From Cytophagaceae bacterium (lineage in GTDB: Bacteria > Bacteroidota > Bacteroidia > Cytophagales > JAIYAX01), in assembly GCA_027488815.1 (NCBI GenBank), contig JAIYAX010000019.1, forward strand, positions 1 through 64,000: a DNA stretch of 64,000 nt. The letters run 5' to 3'. Of this stretch, positions 7,659 to 16,272 are shown piece after piece (positions within the stretch are counted from its first letter, which is position 1; every line of letters starts with the position of its first letter). The notes beneath the pieces were generated by a model. That model was not told where the DNA came from, did not search any database, and was given only the letters and a program-made list of their open reading frames with translations. The translations under genes and the position numbers were made by a program.

Positions 7659-8750
7659 ATGAAACGCATCGTTCCAATTTTGATCATTTTACTCGTCCTT
7701 TCCAGCCTTGGAGGTACAGGGTACTACCTCTACCAAAAATCTGAAGAAAAGCCGGTGATTTTTGCGCTTGACAGTGCCTTCTACACCGACATCATCAAAA
7801 AGACGGTTGCCACAGGCAGTATCGTACCCCGTCGAGAGGTTAACATCAAATCTCAGGTTTCAGGAGTGCTGGAAGAGTTGTATGTCACACCGGGAGAAAA
7901 AGTCAGCAACGGTCAATTGATCGCACGTATCCGGATTATTCCCAATGTGGTTAACCTCAACAATGCCGAAAACCAGGTCAAGACCGCCTTGATCAATTTT
8001 AAAAATGCAGAACGTGAATTTGAGCGCCAGAAAAAACTCTTTGATCAAAAAGTCATTCCCGAGTTTGATTTCAACCAGCAACAGCTTCAGTTTAACCTGC
8101 GAAAACAAGAACTGGAAGCAGCAGAAAATAACCTGGAATTGGTCAAAAAGGGGTCGAGTGTCAAGGCAGGGACTGTCTCCAATCTGGTAAGATCAACCGC
8201 TAGCGGCCTGGTACTGGATGTACCTCTGAAGGAGGGAAGCTTTATCATTGAGTCAAACACGTTCAATGAAGGAACCACCATCGCCAGCATTGCTGATATG
8301 CAACAAATGATTTTTGAAGGCAAGGTTGATGAGTCTGAAGTAGGCAAAATACGTGAAGGGTTGCCTCTGCTCATGAAAATTGGGGCTTTGGAAAAAGACA
8401 CGTTCAATGCCCGGCTTGAGTTTATTTCACCCAAAGGAAAGACCGAGGAAGGAGCCATTCAGTTCCAGATCAAAGCTGAAGTGGAGCTTAAAAAAGGAGT
8501 TTTTATTCGTGCAGGATATAGTGCCAATGCAGATATTGTGCTGGATCGTCGGGACTCAGTCATGGCCATAAGAGAAAGTCTCATCCTTTTTGAGGGGGAG
8601 AAAGCCTTTGTAGAAGTAGAACGCAAGCCCCAGACTTTTGAAAAAGTAAGCATAAAAACCGGCCTATCAGATGGAATAAACATCGAAATACTGGAAGGTC
8701 TCAGCCTGAAAGACCGGATCAAAGTAAGGGAAACTGCCATAAAATACTGA
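7659..8750 (+). CDS. HlyD/MacA-type periplasmic adaptor protein
   Basis: A 363-residue membrane-fusion protein. One N-terminal anchor helix (about 4-24) is followed by a split biotinyl-lipoyl-like domain (VNIKSQVSGVLEELYV; later 'STASGLVLDVPLKEG'), an alpha-hairpin coiled coil (about 105-165) and beta-barrel plus membrane-proximal domains. Such proteins bridge the inner-membrane pump to an outer-membrane channel. It is the last gene of the ATPase-permease-permease-adaptor set and completes a MacAB-like tripartite efflux system. No TolC-like outer-membrane gene follows; the channel may be elsewhere, or the DUF5686 barrel upstream may take part (speculative). Confidence 0.9.
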   Translation: MKRIVPILIILLVLSSLGGTGYYLYQKSEEKPVIFALDSAFYTDIIKKTVATGSIVPRREVNIKSQVSGVLEELYVTPGEKVSNGQLIARIRIIPNVVNLNNAENQVKTALINFKNAEREFERQKKLFDQKVIPEFDFNQQQLQFNLRKQELEAAENNLELVKKGSSVKAGTVSNLVRSTASGLVLDVPLKEGSFIIESNTFNEGTTIASIADMQQMIFEGKVDESEVGKIREGLPLLMKIGALEKDTFNARLEFISPKGKTEEGAIQFQIKAEVELKKGVFIRAGYSANADIVLDRRDSVMAIRESLILFEGEKAFVEVERKPQTFEKVSIKTGLSDGINIEILEGLSLKDRIKVRETAIKY

Positions 8751-8778
8751 TTTTTGCAGCCTTAAAACCTTAACTGAA

Positions 8779-10185
8779 ATGAAAGAGGCGCCAGCCATCA
8801 GGGAAAACCTATGGCAATCGTTGAAGTCTGCCTTGCGTGGCACGGAGGCTGATTACACCAAAATCAGCCTAAAAAGAGCAATATTTTTATTGGCTGTACC
8901 CATGATCCTAGAGCTGGTGATGGAGTCCACTTTTGCTATCGTTGATATCTACTTTGTCGGCAGGCTGGGCGCCTCAGCTGTTGCAACCGTAGGACTTACA
9001 GAGACTTATTTGTTTCTGCTTTACTCTCTGGCCATGGGTCTGGCTACCGCCGTGACGGCCATTGTTGCCCGCAGGGTCGGAGAGCATGACCCCCAAGCGG
9101 CTGGTCGATCGGCCGTCCAATCCATTTTACTGGCCATCATGTTTTCAATTCCTTTCATGGTTGCCGGAATGTTTTTCGCTCCTGAGCTCCTTGGCCTGAT
9201 GGGCGCTGATGAATGGGCAATGAAAGAGGGCTATGCCTACACCCAATGGATGTTGGGTGGCGATGTGGTCATCATGCTGCTGTTTGTAATCAATGCCGTT
9301 TTCAGGGGTGCAGGAGATGCCGCCATTGCCATGAGGGTGCTTTGGGTGAGCAATCTGATCAATATCATACTGGACCCCATCCTCATCTTTGGTTGGGGGC
9401 CTGTTCCGGCCATGGGCATAGAGGGTGCCGCCATTGCCACCACAATCGGCCGTGGATCAGGGGTGCTGATGCAGCTTTGGACACTTATGCAGGCAGGTAA
9501 GCATATACAACTGGTCTGGAAGCAATGGAAAGTAGAACTAGATCTGATGGTTCACATTTTCAAAACCAGTCTGGGAGGCATAGGTCAAATGATTGTGGCT
9601 ATGACCGCCTGGATTTTCCTCATGCGCATCCTTTCCAATGTAGGCAGTGAGGCTGTAGCAGGGGCAACCATTGCCCTCAGGATCATGATGTTTACCCTTA
9701 TGCCTGCCTGGGGACTATCGAATGCAGCAGCAACCCTTGTGGGCCAAAACCTTGGAGCAGGGCAGCCTGACAGAGCAGAGCAATCCGTGTGGAAGATCGG
9801 TGTTTACAATATGGGATTCCTTCTGCTGGTTTCTGTGCTGTATTTTCTGTTCAGAGCCGAACTTATGGGGCTTTTCACACAAGACCCAAGGGTGATCGCC
9901 ATCGGCAGCGAGTGGTTGGGTATTCTGGCGGTATCCTTCATCGTGTACGGCTGGTGGATGGTCTCTGTTCAGGCTTTCAATGGTGCAGGTGATACCCGAA
10001 CTCCAACACTTATCAATCTCGTCTTCTTTTGGTTGATCCAAATCCCTTTGTCTTATTACCTCGCTCTTGGGCTGGGTTGGGCTGAGTCAGGCGTTTTCTG
10101 GGGTGTCTTTTTCTCCGAAACCTCTGTGGGCCTGTTTACCCTTTGGCTGTTTAAAAAGGGTAGCTGGAAGGAGATGAAGGTGTAA
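8779..10185 (+). CDS. MATE-family multidrug/cation antiporter
   Basis: A 468-residue inner-membrane protein with about twelve helices in two repeats, as in NorM/DinF-type MATE exporters. Typical features are 'PMILELVMESTFAIVDIYFV' in the first helices, the GLATAVTAIVARRVGE segment, and the second-half counterpart 'GLSNAAATLVGQNLGAGQP'. It exchanges cationic compounds for sodium or protons. It starts 28 bases after the adaptor gene, in the same direction, so it may be read from the same operon. Confidence 0.93.
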   Translation: MKEAPAIRENLWQSLKSALRGTEADYTKISLKRAIFLLAVPMILELVMESTFAIVDIYFVGRLGASAVATVGLTETYLFLLYSLAMGLATAVTAIVARRVGEHDPQAAGRSAVQSILLAIMFSIPFMVAGMFFAPELLGLMGADEWAMKEGYAYTQWMLGGDVVIMLLFVINAVFRGAGDAAIAMRVLWVSNLINIILDPILIFGWGPVPAMGIEGAAIATTIGRGSGVLMQLWTLMQAGKHIQLVWKQWKVELDLMVHIFKTSLGGIGQMIVAMTAWIFLMRILSNVGSEAVAGATIALRIMMFTLMPAWGLSNAAATLVGQNLGAGQPDRAEQSVWKIGVYNMGFLLLVSVLYFLFRAELMGLFTQDPRVIAIGSEWLGILAVSFIVYGWWMVSVQAFNGAGDTRTPTLINLVFFWLIQIPLSYYLALGLGWAESGVFWGVFFSETSVGLFTLWLFKKGSWKEMKV

Positions 10186-10206
10186 TAATCATATTTAGTA
10201 CGTACA

Positions 10207-10701
10207 TCATTTTAATTTATACGATCTTTTTAAATAATATACCATTGTTGAGAACACACCAAATAATAGCGCAACTAATATTGCTAAAATAATCCATTGA
10301 AAATCAATTGCAATAAGGTTTGAAACTATAACAAAAAGCAAAAACATGATGCATAAGAAAAAAAGTGTTAACAGTCTAGACATTCTAGTCACATTTGAAT
10401 ATTGCCTTTCAGCATTATCTAAAGTTATTTTGAAGGGATAGTTTAAGACATATGGGAATTTATTCAAGATATAGGTCAATATAAAAAATAAAGAAGAAAA
10501 GAGTGGCGAGAATTCACTAAAATAATCTTCCAGCCCTATTCCAGGTAAAGTGGAAATGAAATCATCAGATACTAATTTATCTATGTCAAGTTGAAGCTGA
10601 TAAAAAAACAACCAATGAAAAAGCAAAACAAAGACGCATACGAGATGAATAAATGCATCAAATAGAGTGATTCTGATTTTTATACAAGGTCTAACATTCA
10701 T
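10207..10701 (-). CDS. Hypothetical membrane protein
   Basis: A 164-residue protein with four likely membrane helices (about 13-33, 68-85, 108-128, 135-155). I recognise no family. The DNA is clearly more AT-rich than the genes on both sides, the gene points against the preceding operon, and its product lacks a signal peptide or catalytic motif. This could reflect recent acquisition or relaxed selection. The stop lies 21 bases from the end of the MATE gene. Confidence 0.55.
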   Translation of the reverse strand: MNVRPCIKIRITLFDAFIHLVCVFVLLFHWLFFYQLQLDIDKLVSDDFISTLPGIGLEDYFSEFSPLFSSLFFILTYILNKFPYVLNYPFKITLDNAERQYSNVTRMSRLLTLFFLCIMFLLFVIVSNLIAIDFQWIILAILVALLFGVFSTMVYYLKRSYKLK

Positions 10702-10785
10702 AGAAAATGCTTATTTATATCATCAAAATAAGATTGGACTAAAGCTTAACTTTAAAAAGACGAAAGGAATCAGCCCGCCACTAAC

Positions 10786-12225
10786 TCACTCCACCCTCTC
10801 AAACGCTCCAATATCCACTGTATCTGCCTGTGGCCTTGAAATGCCTTTAAAATCGATCAAGACTGCCGGTAAGCCCAGTATCGGTATTCCTGCATTGCGG
10901 GCAGGTGAAAGGGTATCCAATTGATAGTCTACCTCGGCCTGGTTTTTAAACTTTGGATTTTGATTGATCTTATTCCCATTGATGTTTAGGGTGTTAAGTT
11001 GAGTTCTCAGGATGCTGGCCCTAATGTCCAAAACAAAAGCAGCGCCCGGGTCATTGCTCAGCAACAACTCCTCTTCCTCGCTGCCATACAGGATGCTATT
11101 GATTGCAGTCAGGTTAAGCCCTGCTCTAAGCACCGAATTGTCAGCGAGAACCAGATTGTTTGAAAGCACCAGCGAAGGATCTTCCCGTTGAAACAAGCTG
11201 GCGAAATCCGCAAGACTGCAATGAAAAAGCCTAACGGCTCCCCCTGCCAAGACGCTGATGGTACTTATTTGACAGTTCCCCACGACCGTATTGATGAGAT
11301 CAACATCTGTAGAGATGAAAAGTAGTCCGGAACCTGTGCAGTTGCGAATAAGAGTGTTGCTGATGAGGAGGTCCGGGTCATCATTGCCGTCATCAGGCTT
11401 ACCAAAGCGAATGCCATTGGTGGCATTTCGGATAATGGCATGGTCGACTACTGAATTGGAAGTGGCCATCTCCAGAAAGATAATCCCGCCCCACTGTCCA
11501 GGTACGTTGATAAATCGTTGCTCCAGCCTTGTACCTCTGAAATGAACTTTGTTCTCCGCTTCACCCTGTACCAAAAGTGTACCTGCTACAAACAGGTTTG
11601 AGCCATTGTGCATATACACCTGTGTGCCCGGCAATATGGTAAGTGAACAGGCACTGTCCACCAAGGCAGAGTTGTAGATCACCACCGGTCGGTTGGGTGC
11701 CCAGGTCGTATCACAACCAATGACCTCCCCGTTCAAAAACAAGGCATCCTGGCCCCAGCTTACCAGTTGTACTTGCTGAGAACGACCCAGATGCTCCACA
11801 ATCAGGCTGTCGGTCACGATAAAGGGCAGGTTCTGATTGGCAGGTAGAATGAAAACGGTAATCAGCACCAGCAGGCTATCCTTCCCTAAAATTTCCAAAT
11901 CGCTTACAGCTGCTCCGTTGATCCCATCTACGGTGATTTTGTAGGCTGAGCCTGTCCCTCCGCCAAGCCTTACCATGGCCAATCGGAGTGCATTCACCGA
12001 TGTATTGTAGATGTACAGCCTTTTGGTCACGTTTCGAACCACGGTTGGCGAACCGCTGAATACCGTATCGAAAAGGACCGTGTCATCGCTAAACCGAAGC
12101 TCGATGGGGGAATCCGTAAAAATTTCCTCTTTGGGTCGGCAACGGTAAAGTATGAGACTCAGCAGCAAGAGGCTACTGATCAGAAGCGTGAGGTACTGTC
12201 TAGGGTAAAGCTTTGCGTACCTCAT
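10786..12225 (-). CDS. Surface or secreted right-handed beta-helix protein
   Basis: A 479-residue protein with a hydrophobic N-terminus (about 10-28, LTLLISSLLLLSLILYRC); the Cys fits a lipoprotein signal, although the basic stretch before it is long. From about residue 200 it shows short repeating turns ('GSNLFVAGTLLVQGEAEN', 'TNGIRFGKPDD', 'GSGLLFISTDVDLINTVVGNC') typical of parallel beta-helix proteins of the choice-of-anchor or pectate-lyase-like fold. Ligand and role are unknown. Its start codon shares one base with the prfA stop codon, so it is probably co-transcribed with prfA. Confidence 0.75.
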   Translation of the reverse strand: MRYAKLYPRQYLTLLISSLLLLSLILYRCRPKEEIFTDSPIELRFSDDTVLFDTVFSGSPTVVRNVTKRLYIYNTSVNALRLAMVRLGGGTGSAYKITVDGINGAAVSDLEILGKDSLLVLITVFILPANQNLPFIVTDSLIVEHLGRSQQVQLVSWGQDALFLNGEVIGCDTTWAPNRPVVIYNSALVDSACSLTILPGTQVYMHNGSNLFVAGTLLVQGEAENKVHFRGTRLEQRFINVPGQWGGIIFLEMATSNSVVDHAIIRNATNGIRFGKPDDGNDDPDLLISNTLIRNCTGSGLLFISTDVDLINTVVGNCQISTISVLAGGAVRLFHCSLADFASLFQREDPSLVLSNNLVLADNSVLRAGLNLTAINSILYGSEEEELLLSNDPGAAFVLDIRASILRTQLNTLNINGNKINQNPKFKNQAEVDYQLDTLSPARNAGIPILGLPAVLIDFKGISRPQADTVDIGAFERVE

Positions 12226-13298
12226 TAATCTCCTGCTCCAGAGCCCATTTCACCATTACGGTCAGCCAGGCGCAGCCTCTCGATGAAATCTCCTATTTCT
12301 CCGTCCATCACCGTTGGCAGGTTGTACACAGTATGACCAATCCTATGGTCTGTTATCCGGCTTTGTGGATAGTTGTAGGTACGTATTTTGTCGGAGCGAT
12401 CGCCGCTCCCTACCATCGATTTGCGTTGTGCTCCTACAGCATCGTTATGCTTTTGCAACTCAATTTCGTAAAGCCTGGATCTGAGCACTTTGAGGGCCTT
12501 ATCAAAATTCTTGATCTGTGACTTTTCATCCTGACAGCTTACCACCAGCCCCGAAGGAATATGGGTCAGCCTCACGGCAGAATAGGTGGTATTCACTGAC
12601 TGCCCACCCGGACCGGAAGAGCAAAAGGTATCCTTGCGGACATCATTCATATTGATCTCGACTTCCACTTCTTCCATCTCCGGCAAAACGGCCACTGTAG
12701 CAGCTGAAGTATGCACCCTGCCTTGTGTCTCGGTCTGAGGCACACGCTGTACCCGGTGAACACCGCTTTCATACTTCATCTTGCCATAGACATCATCACC
12801 GCTGAGCATGGAAATGATCTCTTTGTACCCTCCGGCCGTTCCTTCGGTATAGTCCATGATTTCCATTTTCCAGCCCTGGGTCTCTGCGAAGCGCTGGTAC
12901 ATCCGGAACAAATCTCCGGCAAAAATGGCGGCTTCATCTCCACCTGTACCGGCACGGATCTCCAAGATGGCATTCTTACCATCGTTGGGGTCTTTAGGGA
13001 TCAGCAGTTCCTTAAGCTCTTCTTCAAGGGTATCGGCCTGTGGCTGAAGCTCGTCCAGTTCCATTTTGGCCATTTCCCTAAACTCTTCATCCTTTTCCCG
13101 TTCAATGATTTTTTTGGAGGTGTCAATGTTACTCAGCACTTCCTGATAACGTTTATAAAGCTGCACGATCTTCTCCAGATCCTTGTATTCTTTGCTGAGT
13201 TTAGAGTAGTTTTTCATATCAGCCATGGCTTCCGGCTGTACGATTAGGTTTCCTACCTCGATAAAACGACGACTAAGTTCTTCCAGTTTGTCAATCAT
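12225..13298 (-). CDS. prfA: Peptide chain release factor 1
   Basis: A 357-residue class I release factor that reads UAA and UAG and triggers peptide release. The catalytic GGQ loop is present ([16 protein letters not shown]). The codon-recognition tripeptide region reads [15 protein letters not shown], so the usual PxT motif is PQT, which marks RF1 rather than RF2. Length and domain order are normal. The GGQ glutamine is the target of the PrmC methyltransferase encoded at 53223-54068. The gene diverges from the acyl-CoA carboxylase gene, with 136 bases between. Confidence 0.96.
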   Translation of the reverse strand: MIDKLEELSRRFIEVGNLIVQPEAMADMKNYSKLSKEYKDLEKIVQLYKRYQEVLSNIDTSKKIIEREKDEEFREMAKMELDELQPQADTLEEELKELLIPKDPNDGKNAILEIRAGTGGDEAAIFAGDLFRMYQRFAETQGWKMEIMDYTEGTAGGYKEIISMLSGDDVYGKMKYESGVHRVQRVPQTETQGRVHTSAATVAVLPEMEEVEVEINMNDVRKDTFCSSGPGGQSVNTTYSAVRLTHIPSGLVVSCQDEKSQIKNFDKALKVLRSRLYEIELQKHNDAVGAQRKSMVGSGDRSDKIRTYNYPQSRITDHRIGHTVYNLPTVMDGEIGDFIERLRLADRNGEMGSGAGD

Positions 13299-13315
13299 GG
13301 GGGAATAAAAGCCTG

Positions 13316-13323
13316 CAAAAATA
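13316..13323 (-). promoter_or_regulatory. Candidate -7 box for prfA
   Basis: On the minus strand TATTTTTG fits TAnnTTTG and ends 17 bases before the prfA ATG. No -33 TTTG is seen at the usual spacing. Confidence 0.4.
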
Positions 13324-13406
13324 GGGATTATGAATGGTATATGAGGCTTTATTCAGGAATACAATCAACTCCAGCTAAGGCAAAGAAAAAGGAAAGCTAC
13401 TGTTTC

Positions 13407-13414
13407 TATATTTG
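13407..13414 (+). promoter_or_regulatory. Candidate -7 box for the acyl-CoA carboxylase gene
   Basis: TATATTTG fits TAnnTTTG and ends 20 bases before the ATG at 13435. The -33 element is not evident. Confidence 0.45.
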
Positions 13415-13434
13415 AGCCATTAAAATCTACTTGC

Positions 13435-15000
13435 ATGAAGGAGCCGGTAAAAAATCATGAGGATCGTTACAGGGTATTAGCCAATAAAAAAGCAGAAACC
13501 CAGCTTGGGGGCGGAGAAGCCCGACTGGAGGCTCAACATAAAAAAGGCAAGCTCAGCGCCAGAGAACGAATTGATTTACTGATCGACGAGGGCACTTTTG
13601 AAGAAATAGGCAGCTTCGTTATGCACCGGGCGAAGGATTTTGGGATGGACAAGGAGCACTTTCTGGGCGATGGGGTTGTCACTGGCTATGGCAAAGTGAA
13701 TGGACGTCTGGTTTATGTCTTTTCTCAGGATTTTACTGTTTTCGGTGGATCACTTTCCGAAACGAATGCCCAAAAAATTTGCCGCATCATGGATTTGGCC
13801 ATGAAAAACGGCGCTCCCGTGATTGGCCTAAATGACAGTGGAGGAGCCAGAATTCAGGAGGGTGTGCTTTCTCTGGCTGGCTATGCAGATATTTTCTACC
13901 GCAATACACTTGCCTCCGGGGTCATTCCTCAATTGTCAGCCATCATGGGGCCTTGTGCCGGTGGAGCGGTATACTCACCCGCCATTACAGATTTCATCTT
14001 AATGGTCGAGCAGACATCGTATATGTTTGTGACAGGTCCTAACGTAGTCAAAACAGTAACGCATGAAGAAGTCACTTCCGAAGAACTGGGAGGAGCCATG
14101 ACCCATGCGACCAAAAGTGGTGTGACCCACTTTGCCTGTGCCAATGAGGCTGTATGCATCGATAACATCAAGCAACTGCTGAGTTACATGCCACAAAACT
14201 GTGAAGAGACAGCCCCGAAATACCACTATACTCCAGCTCAGGACGAGGGCAGGACGGTTCTAAACACCATTATTCCCGAAAACCCCAATCAACCCTATGA
14301 CATGCATGAGGTGATCGAGCAGATCGTCGATGAGGGTACATTCATGCCTGTGCACAAAGATTTCGCTGAAAACCTCATCGTAGGTTTTGCACGTTTGGGT
14401 GGCCGCTCCATCGGTATCGTAGCCAATCAGCCTGCTGTACTTGCAGGGGTATTGGACATCAATGCCAGTGCCAAGGCTGCACGTTTTGTTCGCTTCTGTG
14501 ACTCGTTCAATGTGCCTCTGCTGGTGCTTGAAGATGTACCCGGCTTTCTCCCCGGCACAGACCAGGAATGGAACGGAATCATCACCAATGGAGCCAAGCT
14601 GCTCTATGCCTTTTGTGAAGCAACAGTGCCTCGTGTTACGGTTATCACCCGAAAAGCCTATGGAGGAGCGTATGATGTGATGAACTCCAAGCATATCGGT
14701 GCTGACATGAATTATGCCTGGCCGATGGCAGAAATAGCCGTGATGGGTGCCTCCGGCGCTGCCGAAATTATTTTCAAAAAAGAAATTGCCGAAGCGCCTG
14801 ACCCGGCTGCCAAGCTGAAAGAAAAGGTGGATGAATACACCCACAAGTTTGCGAACCCCTACCGGGCAGCTCACAGAGGCTATGTGGATGAGGTGATCTT
14901 GCCCTCAGAAACGAGAAAGAAGCTGATTACCGCTTTTGCGATGCTGGAGAATAAGGTGGCCAATCTGCCAAGAAAGAAACACGGGAATATTCCGTTGTGA
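13435..15000 (+). CDS. Acyl-CoA carboxylase carboxyltransferase (beta) subunit, propionyl/methylmalonyl-CoA type
   Basis: A 521-residue biotin-dependent carboxyltransferase. Both crotonase-like halves are present: the N-terminal one with [20 protein letters not shown] and '[12 protein letters not shown]', and the C-terminal one with '[14 protein letters not shown]' and '[13 protein letters not shown]'. These contain the acyl-CoA and carboxybiotin oxyanion-hole glycines. Length and sequence fit propionyl-CoA carboxylase beta (PccB) or the equivalent methylmalonyl-CoA decarboxylase subunit. No biotin carboxylase or carrier gene is adjacent. The methylmalonyl-CoA epimerase at 35868-36266 would act in the same propionate pathway. 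Substrate is inferred, not proven. Confidence 0.92.
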   Translation: MKEPVKNHEDRYRVLANKKAETQLGGGEARLEAQHKKGKLSARERIDLLIDEGTFEEIGSFVMHRAKDFGMDKEHFLGDGVVTGYGKVNGRLVYVFSQDFTVFGGSLSETNAQKICRIMDLAMKNGAPVIGLNDSGGARIQEGVLSLAGYADIFYRNTLASGVIPQLSAIMGPCAGGAVYSPAITDFILMVEQTSYMFVTGPNVVKTVTHEEVTSEELGGAMTHATKSGVTHFACANEAVCIDNIKQLLSYMPQNCEETAPKYHYTPAQDEGRTVLNTIIPENPNQPYDMHEVIEQIVDEGTFMPVHKDFAENLIVGFARLGGRSIGIVANQPAVLAGVLDINASAKAARFVRFCDSFNVPLLVLEDVPGFLPGTDQEWNGIITNGAKLLYAFCEATVPRVTVITRKAYGGAYDVMNSKHIGADMNYAWPMAEIAVMGASGAAEIIFKKEIAEAPDPAAKLKEKVDEYTHKFANPYRAAHRGYVDEVILPSETRKKLITAFAMLENKVANLPRKKHGNIPL

Positions 15001-15061
15001 TCAATAGCTGAGAGGATATTACTGCATCAATTCTTTCCTTTGAAATGGAGATAGGAGCAAC

Positions 15062-15400
15062 CTAAAATTCATTTTCAAGAATGTGTTTGATTTGTGACTC
15101 CAGTTTATCCAAATCCTGAGTAGCGTAAAAGATCCTTTGCATTTTAACGCCATGATACTCGTGAATGATGAAGTTGCGAAATGAACGTGGTATATGCCAT
15201 GGAAATTGATACTTTTCTAAAATAGAAGGGTCAATGTACCGAATGGCTTCACCAATAATGAGAAACTGATATTGTACAGCACTTTGTACTTTGATATCTC
15301 TCGCAAAACTGTCTTCATCTACACCGGAAACAAACTCACGAATGCAAACTATTGCATTTAATATATGTTCAACTCTTTCTTTTGGGGTTGGTTTATCCAT
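15062..15400 (-). CDS. HEPN-domain toxin, HepT-like (DUF86)
   Basis: A 112-residue all-helical protein of the HepT/DUF86 family, putative RNases forming the toxin half of HEPN/MNT pairs. The active-site motif Rx4HxY is seen as RNFIIHEY around residue 81. In characterised pairs the MNT partner adds AMP groups to the tyrosine and blocks the RNase. The gene overlaps the upstream MNT gene by eight bases, so the two are translationally coupled with antitoxin first. Confidence 0.88.
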   Translation of the reverse strand: MDKPTPKERVEHILNAIVCIREFVSGVDEDSFARDIKVQSAVQYQFLIIGEAIRYIDPSILEKYQFPWHIPRSFRNFIIHEYHGVKMQRIFYATQDLDKLESQIKHILENEF

Positions 15401-15989
15401 ATATCTTTACTAAATCCTTCTTTACAGTTTCAAGCACAAAAGGCTGAAGACATCCCTCTTCTACCAAATCAATTCTTCTATTTGTTTTACTCTCCAACAA
15501 ATGGGCGATATCTGCATAGTCAAACAAACTTATTTTCATTTGAGGATTGAATCTAACCATCAAATCAATATCACTCTTCGAATTTTGATCATTCCTTGCA
15601 AATGAACCAAACAACCATGCCTGTTCAACTCTCTTATCCTCTTTAAAAAAATCAATGAGAATGTGAAGAATTGATTGTATTTGATTGTTCTTTTGAATGG
15701 AATACGCAACTCTTTCTTCTGCAACTTGCAGAGCCTTAATGGCCAATTCATCATCTCCAATTTCAAAAATCACCTTTTCACTTAAAAACAGCACCATCAA
15801 TTCATCTGTGTCCTGTTCATAAAGCCTGGCTAATTTCTGAATCATATCTTTGGATAGTCTTCTTTCACCTCGTTCCATTTTACTTAAAATAGCTACATCT
15901 ATATCCACGATTGCAGCTACTTTGCGTAAGGACCATCCTTTTTCTTCTCTTAACCGACGAAGCCTTTCCCCGATTTTCTCTGTTGACAT
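15393..15989 (-). CDS. HTH-MNT fusion: Cro/CI-type DNA-binding domain plus MntA-like nucleotidyltransferase antitoxin
   Basis: A 198-residue two-domain protein. Residues about 6-62 form an XRE-type helix-turn-helix (RLRRLREEKGWSLRKVAAIV, then 'ILSKMERGERRLSKDMIQKL'). After a helical linker, residues about 105-195 form a minimal nucleotidyltransferase with a perfect GSx10DxD motif (GSFARNDQNSKSDID) and a later acidic strand ('RIDLVEEG'). Known MntA antitoxins adenylylate their HEPN partner; here the same chain also carries a repressor-like domain, so it could neutralise the toxin and repress the operon. Candidate operator sites overlap its promoter and start (15983-16019). It overlaps the HEPN gene. 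Confidence 0.88.
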   Translation of the reverse strand: MSTEKIGERLRRLREEKGWSLRKVAAIVDIDVAILSKMERGERRLSKDMIQKLARLYEQDTDELMVLFLSEKVIFEIGDDELAIKALQVAEERVAYSIQKNNQIQSILHILIDFFKEDKRVEQAWLFGSFARNDQNSKSDIDLMVRFNPQMKISLFDYADIAHLLESKTNRRIDLVEEGCLQPFVLETVKKDLVKIYG

Positions 15990-16019
15990 ATGAGGTGTTG
16001 ACAGTTGTTGTCAAAATTA
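15983..16019 (-). promoter_or_regulatory. Candidate autoregulated promoter/operator of the HTH-MNT/HEPN operon
   Basis: A palindrome TTGACA-N5-TGTCAA lies at 15998-16014 and a third TTGACA half-site at 15983-15988 overlaps the start codon. On the minus strand a -7 box TAATTTTG (16019 to 16012) overlaps the outer half-site. Repeated half-sites over promoter and start are what a self-repressing Cro/CI-type protein would use. No -33 element is clear. The remaining 16020-16272 shows nothing recognisable apart from the upstream region of polA. Confidence 0.5.
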
Positions 16020-16272
16020 GGAAATAATAAGTTTGGATGGACGTGTACAGGCCTTGAGTTGTTCCTATCTCCAGTATGTAAGTTGCATTGAGAAACCACT
16101 TTAAAGTCAGTACTATTAACTACTGATAACTCAATAACATGATTTTTTCGATCAGGTTCTTGATTCAATTGGTTTATACCATTGCGCTTATGCTCTTGAC
16201 TATAATTAGGACAAACCAGCTGACCTAATAAGCCACCGTTTTTCCTTACTTTCGCTTTGACCAACTGTATTT

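Noticed and set aside
12711-13247. 178-residue frame antisense to prfA
   Set aside because: It is the shadow of a strongly conserved gene; residues are His/Phe-rich as expected of reverse-strand reading.
14260-14874. 204-residue frame antisense to the acyl-CoA carboxylase gene
   Set aside because: Fully inside a conserved gene, no start context, no family resemblance.
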